Below are positions 6,323 through 13,182 of a DNA stretch of 18,579 nucleotides, in pieces. A program made the translations under genes and the position numbers. The stretch covers positions 1 through 18,579 of the forward strand of contig JAIDJZ010000427.1 of assembly GCA_029051965.1 (NCBI GenBank), written 5' to 3'. This DNA comes from Paramuribaculum sp. GTDB taxonomy: Bacteria > Bacteroidota > Bacteroidia > Bacteroidales > Muribaculaceae. Position 1 is the stretch's first letter; the number at the start of each line of letters is the position of its first letter. The notes beneath the pieces were generated by a model. The model was not told the origin of the DNA, ran no database searches, and saw only the letters and a list, made by a program, of their open reading frames with translations.

Positions 6323-8146
6323 ATGAAACTTGATATAATCAAATATGCTGCCTTTACGCTTCCTCTTCTCGGAGTGACGGCATGTATGGATTTCGACGCT
6401 CCGTCAGATGAGTTCAACGGCGATCAGGAAACCCTTGATGAGCAGGTCTATCAGGGTCATCCCGATAGCATTCCCTACATGATTGTTGCCGAAAAGGATT
6501 CGGTCAATGAGGCCAAGACGGTTCTCCGCCAGAACTTCTCCCAGATGCTCAATGCAGAGTATTATATGAAGGGCGGAAAGGGCGGTAGCCTTCCCCAGGA
6601 GCACCAGTATCAGTATGTCTACAACCTCCACATCGATAACTATGCCGGCTATTGCGTGGCCGATCAGAACTTCGACGGACGTATGGTGACAACCTATTCC
6701 TACTATCAGGATTTCTGCGACGGCCCTTACGGAGCCTACAAAGATATCCGCAACCTTCTTTGCAACACGCTCAACCATCCGATGGTCGACCGCCTTCCCG
6801 AAATCAAGGCTATCGCGCTGGCTCTGTTCAGCTACACTTCTCAGGAAATGGTCGACGTCTATGGCGCGGTTCCCTACACCGACTTCAAAAACAACCGTCA
6901 GGACGCTCCCTTCACCTTCGAACCGGGTAGCGAGATCTACAAGAAGATCGTCAACAATCTTGACACGATCAATGCCTGTCTGAAACATTTCGAGACGAAG
7001 CCCGACTGGTATAAGGGAATTATCAATGGAATCCTCGCTTATCCGGCCGACGGAATCACCCATGACAAGCAGGTCTCTTCATGGCGTCGTTTCGCAAACT
7101 CTCTCAAACTCCGCATGGCCATGCACTATGTCAAATATGACAACGATCAGGCAAAAAAATGGGCTGAAGAGGCTGTCCGCGAAGGCGTTGTGACAACTAT
7201 TGACGAAGAAATCGTTCTTGATATCAACAGTGGTCTCGTTTCGAATCCTCTGACATTCATTACCAACAGCTGGTGTGACTCACGTCTGAACGCTTCGTTC
7301 GAGAGTCTGCTCGCATCGCTTGACCACCCCTATATGAAGTATGTCTTTGCGAAAAACAGCGCGGACATCATCAACACAACTACCGGAGAGGTACTCCCTG
7401 CCAATTCGAGAGTGGTCGGTCTACGTGCCGGTCTGATCATGACTCCCGGCCAGACAGTGATCGTCAACCCCCGTGTGGCTTACTCCGGGTTCCAGCTTGA
7501 TGACTATGATGTAGATCCGATTGTCTATTCGGCAATGAACGATGCCCCCTGCTACTATTTCAAGGTGTCGGAACTTCACTTCCTCCGTGCTGAGGGTGCA
7601 ATCCGCGGATGGGATATGGGTGGATCTGCAGACGAGTTCTACCGCAAGGGTCTCGAAACGGCTCAGCTCGAGTGCCGCATGCAGGACTACAAACACTACT
7701 ATCTCAGATATCTTGAGGACTACATGAACGTGACTGAGCCTATCGACTACGTTTATGTTGACCCGATGGACAACCGCAACAACTATCCGAGCGTGACGAA
7801 AATCGGGGTGAAATGGAACGATTCCGATCCTCTTGAAACCAAGCTCGAGAAGATCATCACTCAGAAATATATCGCTCTCTATCCCTATGGTAACGAAGCG
7901 TGGACTGAAGCGCGCCGCACCGGCTATCCGAAGATGTTCCCCGTGCTCAACGCCGAGGACTACTCTGACGGAACCTACGCTAATCCCGAAGAGATCATCC
8001 GCCGAATTCCGTTGCCCGGCAGCGGTTCTTCGGAAGGTGACGCCGACATCGTGAGAACCGGTATTCCGGCTCTTCAGGCCGACGGAGGTTTCGGTGACTA
8101 TCAGTACAGCCGTATCTTCTGGGATATCGATCGTCCTAATTTCTAA
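6323..8146 (+). CDS. SusD/RagB-family surface glycan-binding lipoprotein
   Basis: The 607-residue product begins MKLDIIKYAAFTLPLLGVTAC, a lipoprotein signal with the lipid-modified cysteine at residue 21. It is followed by acidic residues (MDFDAPSDEF) of the kind that send Bacteroidetes lipoproteins to the cell surface. Its length and features, such as the conserved EAWTEARRTGYPK segment near the C-terminus (around residues 525-537) and the terminal RIPLPGSGSSE-type region, are typical of SusD homologues, which cap the SusC barrel and bind the incoming oligosaccharide. It lies 22 bases after susC in the same operon. The preceding susC and the following GH85-type enzyme suggest that the ligand is an N-glycan released by that enzyme. 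Family assignment is firm; the ligand is inference. Confidence 0.95.
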   Translation: MKLDIIKYAAFTLPLLGVTACMDFDAPSDEFNGDQETLDEQVYQGHPDSIPYMIVAEKDSVNEAKTVLRQNFSQMLNAEYYMKGGKGGSLPQEHQYQYVYNLHIDNYAGYCVADQNFDGRMVTTYSYYQDFCDGPYGAYKDIRNLLCNTLNHPMVDRLPEIKAIALALFSYTSQEMVDVYGAVPYTDFKNNRQDAPFTFEPGSEIYKKIVNNLDTINACLKHFETKPDWYKGIINGILAYPADGITHDKQVSSWRRFANSLKLRMAMHYVKYDNDQAKKWAEEAVREGVVTTIDEEIVLDINSGLVSNPLTFITNSWCDSRLNASFESLLASLDHPYMKYVFAKNSADIINTTTGEVLPANSRVVGLRAGLIMTPGQTVIVNPRVAYSGFQLDDYDVDPIVYSAMNDAPCYYFKVSELHFLRAEGAIRGWDMGGSADEFYRKGLETAQLECRMQDYKHYYLRYLEDYMNVTEPIDYVYVDPMDNRNNYPSVTKIGVKWNDSDPLETKLEKIITQKYIALYPYGNEAWTEARRTGYPKMFPVLNAEDYSDGTYANPEEIIRRIPLPGSGSSEGDADIVRTGIPALQADGGFGDYQYSRIFWDIDRPNF

Positions 8147-8159
8147 ACTGAATTCAAAC

Positions 8160-8195
8160 AGCGGCGGGGGCGCCGTCTCCGGTGCTCCCGTCGCT
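8160..8195 (+). terminator. Strong 16-bp hairpin between susD and the GH85-type gene
   Basis: Bases 8160-8175 pair with 8180-8195 in a continuous 16-bp GC-rich stem (three of the pairs are G-U as RNA), closed by the tetraloop TCTC. No T run follows (TACCAGTC), so it is a poor classical terminator. It is better read as a partial attenuator or an RNA-stability barrier that sets different transcript levels for susCD and the enzyme gene. Confidence 0.6.
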
Positions 8196-8245
8196 TACCA
8201 GTCAAAAATACAATACTACTTTAATTATTTAATCTAAACCTTAAC

Positions 8246-11200
8246 ATGAAGAAATCTACTCTTTTCGCAGCCGCTTTTTTTGCAGCTGCAGCAATCGTAG
8301 GCACTCCTCAGGCTAAGGCGCAGGCGATTCCTTCGGCGTCGACCAACCTTTATGATTTTTCAGGGTGGGACGGCCGCAATATGCTTGTGCTCTTCGCAGA
8401 TGCAGCAGACAAGGGTCTGAAGTATCCGACAAAAGCTGACTTCGAGGCTGCCGGTATCAACATCGACCTTGAGTTCGCCCGTTCTCACACGCGCTATCAG
8501 CCGATCATCGCGCAGAATGCTGAAAACAATCTCGTTTCTGATGTCTATGCTACCCGTCGTATCTGGATGAACCTCCCGACAGGTGCCGGCAAGGGCATCG
8601 GCGGTTATCCTACCGGTGAGTTCAGCAGCGACGTTTACACAATGTGGAACTTCACCCACATTTTCGGTTCGTGGAACCACGGCTTCATGCAGGCTCCCGG
8701 TTCGTGGGTTGACGCCGCTCACAAGAATGGTTCTTACATCTATTCCGGTATCGAATTCTTCGACTACGCTTCCGGCAACCAGACTGCCTATAGCGAGTGG
8801 ATTGCAAGCAAGAACGCAGACGGCAGCTACAAGTACCTCGACGCAGTGCTCAACTGTCTTCTCTTCCTCGGTCAGGACGGTATCAACTACAACTTCGAGC
8901 AGGGTCTCCCCAACGAAAAGCTCGTAGCCTTCCACTCGGCTCTCTATCGCCGTGCCAAAGAGATCGGTTTCGATAATTTCCACATCGGAGCATACACCAA
9001 CAACTCCTCGATGACTGCCCAGAATGCGTATAGAATGCTGGGCGACAACCGAAAGACTGTCGGCGAACTCGAAGGCGAAGATTCAGACAACACTCAGATC
9101 CTCGGTCAGGTTCACGATGCGTTCCTTAACTATTCGGGCGGTAACTTCTATACCAACTGTACGACTTCTCTGAATGCTGCGAAGACTGCAATGGGAACGG
9201 CTGAAAATGTCTACCAGGGTGTGTGGATCGTAACAATGGACCGTGCGTGGACAGCTATGAACACTACCGCCAACAAGGAAATGAACATGTGTCTCTGGGG
9301 CGAGCATTCTGAATCTCGTTTCTGGCAGTTCAATGTCGGTACTTCTGTTATGAAAGCTCAGGAGAACTATCAGATCCTTCAGGACCGCACAACCGGCGGT
9401 GGTAACCGTAACGTTCTGAAACGTCCGGCTATCGCGTCGACCGGCCACAACTTCCAGGTTATGCCTACCGAGCAGAGCAAACAGATGGCTACCTTCGCAG
9501 GTTTCGCATCGATGGCTCCCGAACGCTCTGCTGTCAGAGGTAACCTTCCTTTCAGCTCATTCTTCTCGCTCGGAAACGGTGAGATCTACTTCTACAAAGG
9601 AAAGAAGACCCACGGTTCATGGTACAACATGTCTCAGCAGGACTATGTGCCCACCTACCGCTGGCTTCTCTCTAAGCCTGGCGAAATGAAGACTGCCACT
9701 ACTGACACCGGTCTTGATGTGCGCTTCAGCCACGAAGAGGCTTACATCGGTGGTTCTTCAGTACGTATTTCGGGTAAGGCAGCAGGTACAGACGTTGTTA
9801 TCTACAAGTCTGAACTCGCAGTCAACGGCCCTGTTACCGCTAAGGTTGCTGTCAAGAACATGGCTACAGGCAAGAATGCCTCCAACCTCTCGCTCATCGT
9901 GCAGAAGGGCGACGGATCATGGATCAGCGTTCCTTACGGCGACACATCCGATCGTGCATGGGAAGAAAAGACTCTTACAGTCAACGGCCTTTCTGCAGGC
10001 GATGTCATCAAGCACATCGGTGTCAGAATCGCAGGTTCTTCTGAAGACTATAAGCTCTATCTCGGCGAGATCGCTCTCTTCGACGGTTCTGCCGCCAAGA
10101 CTCCCGCTCCGATCGACGGAGATGCCCTCATTGCTGAAGTGAAGGAAGAAACAGCGAAGTCTCTTTCTGTTAAACTCGCTTGGAGCGTTAAGGACGAAGG
10201 TTATGACGTAGAATACCGTGACCGCGGCTATGTGTTCAACGACGAAGTCAACATCGACCACTTCGAAGTGTTCGTCAAGAACGGTCAGGATGGTAAGGCT
10301 GTGGAAGTAAGCCGTCCCGCAGGCTGGCATGCTTTCATCGGAACTATCGATCTCGAGAAATACAGCGATCCCTATATCGGCGTGCGTTCGGTTTCAACCG
10401 ACCTTACAACCGCTTCTGAAGTAGAATGGATCAAGATCGAGCGTTATTCAGATCCTTCCGCTCTTCCCGCCGTTTATGCTGACCTTTACATGCCTGCTTA
10501 CATGGATCCCACTTCCAACGGTATGGAAGCAGCCTATAAGAACCGCTGGATCGAAGAGGTCAAGACAACAGGTGCTACCGGTAACATCTCTTATTACCGT
10601 GGTGAACCCGCCGGAGCATGGGATTCTGAGAATGAATGCCCCGCAGAAGGCAACACCAACTATGTTATGGCTGAAGATGTCCTGACTGTTAAGCAGGGCG
10701 AAACCGTTCAGGTTACCGTTCGCGGACACAATGGCAGCGATAATATCAAATATTGTATGTTCAAAGGTTTCATCGACTGGGACATCGACTATGAGTTTAA
10801 TGGTGAAAACGACGAGCTCGTTTGGAACTTCGGTACTGTAAACTACGGAGCCGGTATTCAGACAGGTTCGGATGCATGGAACCGCGACCTCTTCGTGACT
10901 GAAGGACGTACGTTCACTCTCAATGTGCCTTCCGATGCTAAACCTGGCCGTACACGCTTCCGTATCGTTGCATGCGACGCATGGTTTGCCGGTGGTCTTA
11001 ACGCAACAGGCGCGTTCAACAAGGGTTACGCTCTTGACATCCCCGTTGATGTTGTCAGCGCAGGTAACACCCCGCGTGAAGTGGCTCCCGGTTACAAGGA
11101 CTACCGCGATGCAGGTGAGGCAGATGATCCTATCATGGCTTCAATCGATAATGTCAGCGTAGAAAACGGCGTTGCTACTGTCAGCGTTGTTGACGGCACT

Positions 11201-11374
11201 GCTTACTTCACAAACGCAGAAAAGGCATGGTTCTATGACGTCAACGGCCGCACAGCCAAGTTCGTCGGTGACGCAACTGTACCTGCAAGCGTTTCTGATC
11301 TCGCAGCCGGTGTCTATGTTGTCAAGATGAAGAACGGTCCTGTTCTCCGCTCTGCAAAAGTTGTTGTCAAGTAA
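8246..11374 (+). CDS. Multidomain GH85-type endo-beta-N-acetylglucosaminidase with GEVED-like and T9SS-type C-terminal domains
   Basis: This 1042-residue secreted protein has a cleavable signal peptide (cleavage near AKA or AQA, residues 25-27) and no lipobox. Residues about 38-480 resemble GH85, which hydrolyses the GlcNAc-GlcNAc bond of the N-glycan core. GSWVDAAHKNG (152-162) matches the W-x-x-A-A-H-x-N-G segment. DGINYNFE (211-218) aligns with the family DG-x-x-x-N-x-E motif, giving Asn216 as the oxazoline-orienting residue and Glu218 as acid/base. Tyr250 may be the family tyrosine. GNGEIYFYKGKK with WYNMSQQDYVPTYRW (443-473) is the typical end of the catalytic domain. The usual GID-V-x-GRG segment is altered to GVWIVTMDRAW (325-335). 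After it come a beta-sandwich (about 495-615), an Fn3-like domain (about 620-735), a GEVED-like domain with FIDWDIDYEFNG (842-853) and VPSDAKPGRTRFRI, and a C-terminal sorting-like module (966-1042). As third gene of the susCD operon, it probably feeds released glycans to SusD. Confidence 0.85.
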   Translation: MKKSTLFAAAFFAAAAIVGTPQAKAQAIPSASTNLYDFSGWDGRNMLVLFADAADKGLKYPTKADFEAAGINIDLEFARSHTRYQPIIAQNAENNLVSDVYATRRIWMNLPTGAGKGIGGYPTGEFSSDVYTMWNFTHIFGSWNHGFMQAPGSWVDAAHKNGSYIYSGIEFFDYASGNQTAYSEWIASKNADGSYKYLDAVLNCLLFLGQDGINYNFEQGLPNEKLVAFHSALYRRAKEIGFDNFHIGAYTNNSSMTAQNAYRMLGDNRKTVGELEGEDSDNTQILGQVHDAFLNYSGGNFYTNCTTSLNAAKTAMGTAENVYQGVWIVTMDRAWTAMNTTANKEMNMCLWGEHSESRFWQFNVGTSVMKAQENYQILQDRTTGGGNRNVLKRPAIASTGHNFQVMPTEQSKQMATFAGFASMAPERSAVRGNLPFSSFFSLGNGEIYFYKGKKTHGSWYNMSQQDYVPTYRWLLSKPGEMKTATTDTGLDVRFSHEEAYIGGSSVRISGKAAGTDVVIYKSELAVNGPVTAKVAVKNMATGKNASNLSLIVQKGDGSWISVPYGDTSDRAWEEKTLTVNGLSAGDVIKHIGVRIAGSSEDYKLYLGEIALFDGSAAKTPAPIDGDALIAEVKEETAKSLSVKLAWSVKDEGYDVEYRDRGYVFNDEVNIDHFEVFVKNGQDGKAVEVSRPAGWHAFIGTIDLEKYSDPYIGVRSVSTDLTTASEVEWIKIERYSDPSALPAVYADLYMPAYMDPTSNGMEAAYKNRWIEEVKTTGATGNISYYRGEPAGAWDSENECPAEGNTNYVMAEDVLTVKQGETVQVTVRGHNGSDNIKYCMFKGFIDWDIDYEFNGENDELVWNFGTVNYGAGIQTGSDAWNRDLFVTEGRTFTLNVPSDAKPGRTRFRIVACDAWFAGGLNATGAFNKGYALDIPVDVVSAGNTPREVAPGYKDYRDAGEADDPIMASIDNVSVENGVATVSVVDGTAYFTNAEKAWFYDVNGRTAKFVGDATVPASVSDLAAGVYVVKMKNGPVLRSAKVVVK

Positions 11375-11397
11375 AAATAAGTTTTAGTATTAAGGAG

Positions 11398-11415
11398 CCG
11401 GATCTTCGGATTCGG
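11398..11415 (+). terminator. UUCG-tetraloop hairpin after the GH85-type gene
   Basis: CCGGATC and GATTCGG form a 7-bp stem (one G-U) around a TTCG loop closed by C-G, an extra-stable tetraloop. It starts 24 bases after the stop codon and is directly followed by the main terminator. It may protect the 3' end of the operon transcript. Confidence 0.5.
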
Positions 11416-11429
11416 TGATAAGTAAAGCG

Positions 11430-11472
11430 GTTCGGCCCGAAGCTTAATGCTCCGGGCCGAACTTATTTTTTG
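11430..11472 (+). terminator. Intrinsic terminator of the susC-susD-GH85 operon
   Basis: GTTCGGCCCG (11430-11439) pairs perfectly with CGGGCCGAAC (11453-11462), with a further AGC/GCT pairing inside the loop, followed by TTATTTTTT. A strong GC stem plus T tract is a standard rho-independent terminator, so the sigma-factor gene downstream needs its own promoter. Confidence 0.85.
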
Positions 11473-11505
11473 TCGGATAAGCGGAATAAATCAGGAATTT
11501 CTTTG

Positions 11506-11513
11506 TAAATTTG
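11506..11513 (+). promoter_or_regulatory. -7 box upstream of the ECF sigma gene
   Basis: TAAATTTG exactly matches the Bacteroidetes -7 consensus and ends six bases before the GTG start at 11519. No TTTG is found at the -33 distance. The implied start of transcription (about 11517-11520) coincides with the start codon, so the mRNA would be nearly leaderless, or the box is fortuitous. Confidence 0.4.
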
Positions 11514-11518
11514 CGGCT

Positions 11519-12019
11519 GTGAAGGTCACGGAATTTGAAAAGGAGTTCAGACGGCTTTATCTTCCTCTGGGGATGTATGCTTTGCGGATTGTCGGCGATG
11601 CCGGCGATGCGGAGGATGTCGTGCAGAATTCTTTTATCAAAGCGTGGCAGGTCGTTGACGGGGGAAGTGAGGTTGGAAATTTCACCGGGTTCATGTACAG
11701 GATCGTGCGCAACGAGGCTCTTGATTTTATGCGTAGGAGCCGTCCGACGGTAAGCCTTGATGAGGTGCCGGAGGCAGATGAGCCGGCAATCGACACGTCG
11801 GAACGCGATGCGCGTATATGGCGCGCTGTCGATGCGTTGCCGGAAAAGTGCAGGGAGATTTTTCTGATGAGCAAGCGCGACGGCCTTTCCAACATAGAGA
11901 TCGCCGAGGAGCTCGGGCTTTCTGAAAAGACTGTCAGGAATCAGATGTCGAAAGCCTATTCCCGATTGCGCGAAGCGCTTTCTGACGGACACAAACCGTT
12001 TTTCCTGCCGTTTCTTTAG
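11519..12019 (+). CDS. ECF-type RNA polymerase sigma factor
   Basis: From the GTG at 11519 this is a 166-residue protein beginning VKVTEFEKEFRRLYLPL. Sigma region 2 spans about 5-75, with DAGDAEDVVQNSFIKAW (27-43) and the core-binding and -10-reading helices to FMYRIVRNEALDFMRR. Region 4 spans about 105-155, with LPEKCREIF (107-115), a helix-turn-helix at SNIEIAEELGLSEKTVRNQM (124-143) and a final helix SKAYSRLREAL. No other domain is present, as expected for extracytoplasmic-function sigma factors. An upstream in-frame ATG at 11447 falls inside the terminator hairpin and would add 24 residues without family similarity, so I reject it. Downstream genes for an anti-sigma-like protein and an STN-bearing receptor suggest it is activated by a surface signal; its target promoters are not identifiable here. 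Confidence 0.93.
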   Translation: MKVTEFEKEFRRLYLPLGMYALRIVGDAGDAEDVVQNSFIKAWQVVDGGSEVGNFTGFMYRIVRNEALDFMRRSRPTVSLDEVPEADEPAIDTSERDARIWRAVDALPEKCREIFLMSKRDGLSNIEIAEELGLSEKTVRNQMSKAYSRLREALSDGHKPFFLPFL

Positions 12020-12094
12020 CGGTTTCCGGGGGAGGGTGTTTGGATTTTTTCAATCAGGTGTAGGACATTTCCGGGAAGTCTGCGTCAATAGTAT

Positions 12095-12120
12095 GCAGTG
12101 CCGGTCGGAAGTCCGGCTGC
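12095..12120 (+). other. Hairpin between the sigma gene and the barrel-protein gene
   Basis: GCCGG (12100-12104) pairs with CCGGC (12113-12117) and is extended by GCA/TGC across a two-base bulge. It ends about 25-35 bases before the start of the next gene and lacks a T run. It could be a leader structure or a processing site; no function can be assigned. Confidence 0.3.
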
Positions 12121-12153
12121 CGCCAATGTTGAAATATATTGATCATGTCACAT

Positions 12154-12720
12154 ATGAAGCGCTACCTGATTTATTTTTTTGTTATTGCATTTCTTGCAAC
12201 GTCAGTAAACGCGAAGGAGCTGAAGAGCGGCTATCGCGGTTTTTTCGAATGGGACAACCGTCTGACACGATATGACGAGTGGATTCCCGCAAACAGGGTC
12301 ACTTATTATTATAGCGGGCTGTCCACTTCTCACGGATATCAGATCAATCCTCATGTTTTTGTGGGAGCCGGTCTGGCAATTGACTATTGTCAGCGTGATG
12401 AGAGCATCGAGGTTCCGTTGTTTCTGCAGGCTCGCACAGACTTTCGTTTCGGCCGGTTCACTCCGTTTGCCGATCTGCGCGGCGGATATACGCTTACCGA
12501 CGGCGAGTGCTGGAATCTTTCGCCGACGATAGGCTATCGTTTTGATTGGGGAAGGAGGGTCGGACTGAACATCGGACTGGGAGCCACAATTGATTTTCAC
12601 GAAGTGGAGGTCTTCAATGTCGTTCTTGACGAGCCGACAGGCTACTGGATGCTTACGCATGCCGGACAGGACATCCGCTCCAAATTATTGTTTACGTTCC
12701 GGATCGGAATTGATTTTTAA
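12154..12720 (+). CDS. Small outer-membrane beta-barrel protein (hypothetical)
   Basis: I do not recognise a named family. From the ATG at 12154 the 188-residue product has a signal peptide (MKRYLIYFFVIAFLATSVNA, likely cleaved at VNA-KE). After it come alternating polar and aromatic strands with turns: YYYSGLSTSHGYQINPHVFVGAG, VPLFLQARTDFRFGRFTPFADLRGGY and SPTIGYRFDWGRRVGLNIGLG, with C-terminal LLFTFRIGIDF ending in Phe. This pattern, including the last strand, fits an 8-stranded outer-membrane barrel of the OmpA/OmpW-like or DUF-type porin-like class. An ATG at 12145 would add three residues (MSH). It sits between the sigma gene (125-134 bases upstream) and the anti-sigma-like gene (6 bases downstream), so it is probably part of the same unit. 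It could be a sensor accessory or a structural barrel. Confidence 0.75.
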   Translation: MKRYLIYFFVIAFLATSVNAKELKSGYRGFFEWDNRLTRYDEWIPANRVTYYYSGLSTSHGYQINPHVFVGAGLAIDYCQRDESIEVPLFLQARTDFRFGRFTPFADLRGGYTLTDGECWNLSPTIGYRFDWGRRVGLNIGLGATIDFHEVEVFNVVLDEPTGYWMLTHAGQDIRSKLLFTFRIGIDF

Positions 12721-12726
12721 AAACTT

Positions 12727-13182
12727 ATGAAGGACAAGAATATTGATTTCGTTGCCCGTCACTATGAGGAGGGGCGATTTTCGGAGAGGGAGGGCTGGAA
12801 ACGGCTCGGAATTGTTTCTCCGTTTCGCAGGATATTTGTCCGCGTTGCCGCTTCGGTAGCCGGAGTTGCGGTGCTGTCGGCAACGGCGGCTATCGTATGG
12901 CACAATTATGCGGCTGAGGCACCGCAGTCGGAAACCGTGCCGGCCGATACAGTGCAGGAGACAGCGGTTGCTCCGGAGCGTCAGGTGAGGGTTCTTGATT
13001 TTGAAAATGCTCCGCTGCCTGAAGTTGTCGAAAAGATCAGTGAGGTCTACGGCGTCCGCATTTCCGAGGTGCCGGCCGAGGCGCGCGACTACCGTCTGTC
13101 GCTCCACTACGAGGGGAATGCCCGAGATCTTGTCGAGACGATCAATGAACTGCTTGCTACCAATCTGGAGATACTGGAATGA
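12727..13182 (+). CDS. Miniature anti-sigma-like membrane protein with DUF4974/STN-like periplasmic domain
   Basis: A 151-residue single-pass protein. Residues 1-35 are a charged cytoplasmic segment (MKDKNIDFVARHYEEGRFSE, then REGWKRLG) that could bind the sigma factor. Residues about 36-58 form one transmembrane helix (VRVAASVAGVAVLSATAAIV). An acidic/proline linker follows (61-84). Residues about 87-150, with LDFENAPLPEVVEKISEVYG (90-109), DYRLSLHYEGNARDLVETIN (121-140) and ELLATNLEI, have the beta-alpha-beta layout of DUF4974/STN domains found at the C-terminus of Bacteroidetes FecR-type anti-sigma factors. The FecR domain proper is absent, and the protein is about half the usual FecR-like length. 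The stop overlaps the receptor start (ATGA, 13179-13182), implying translational coupling. The anti-sigma role is inferred from topology and neighbours. Confidence 0.7.
   Translation: MKDKNIDFVARHYEEGRFSEREGWKRLGIVSPFRRIFVRVAASVAGVAVLSATAAIVWHNYAAEAPQSETVPADTVQETAVAPERQVRVLDFENAPLPEVVEKISEVYGVRISEVPAEARDYRLSLHYEGNARDLVETINELLATNLEILE

Noticed and set aside
11447..11518. Upstream ATG start for the ECF sigma factor
   Set aside because: The ATG lies in the loop of the preceding operon's terminator, and the extra 24 residues lack sigma-factor similarity. The GTG at 11519 gives a normal N-terminus.
12036..12275. 79-codon frame spanning the gap before the barrel gene
   Set aside because: It overlaps the signal peptide and first strands of the barrel protein in another frame and has no recognisable feature.
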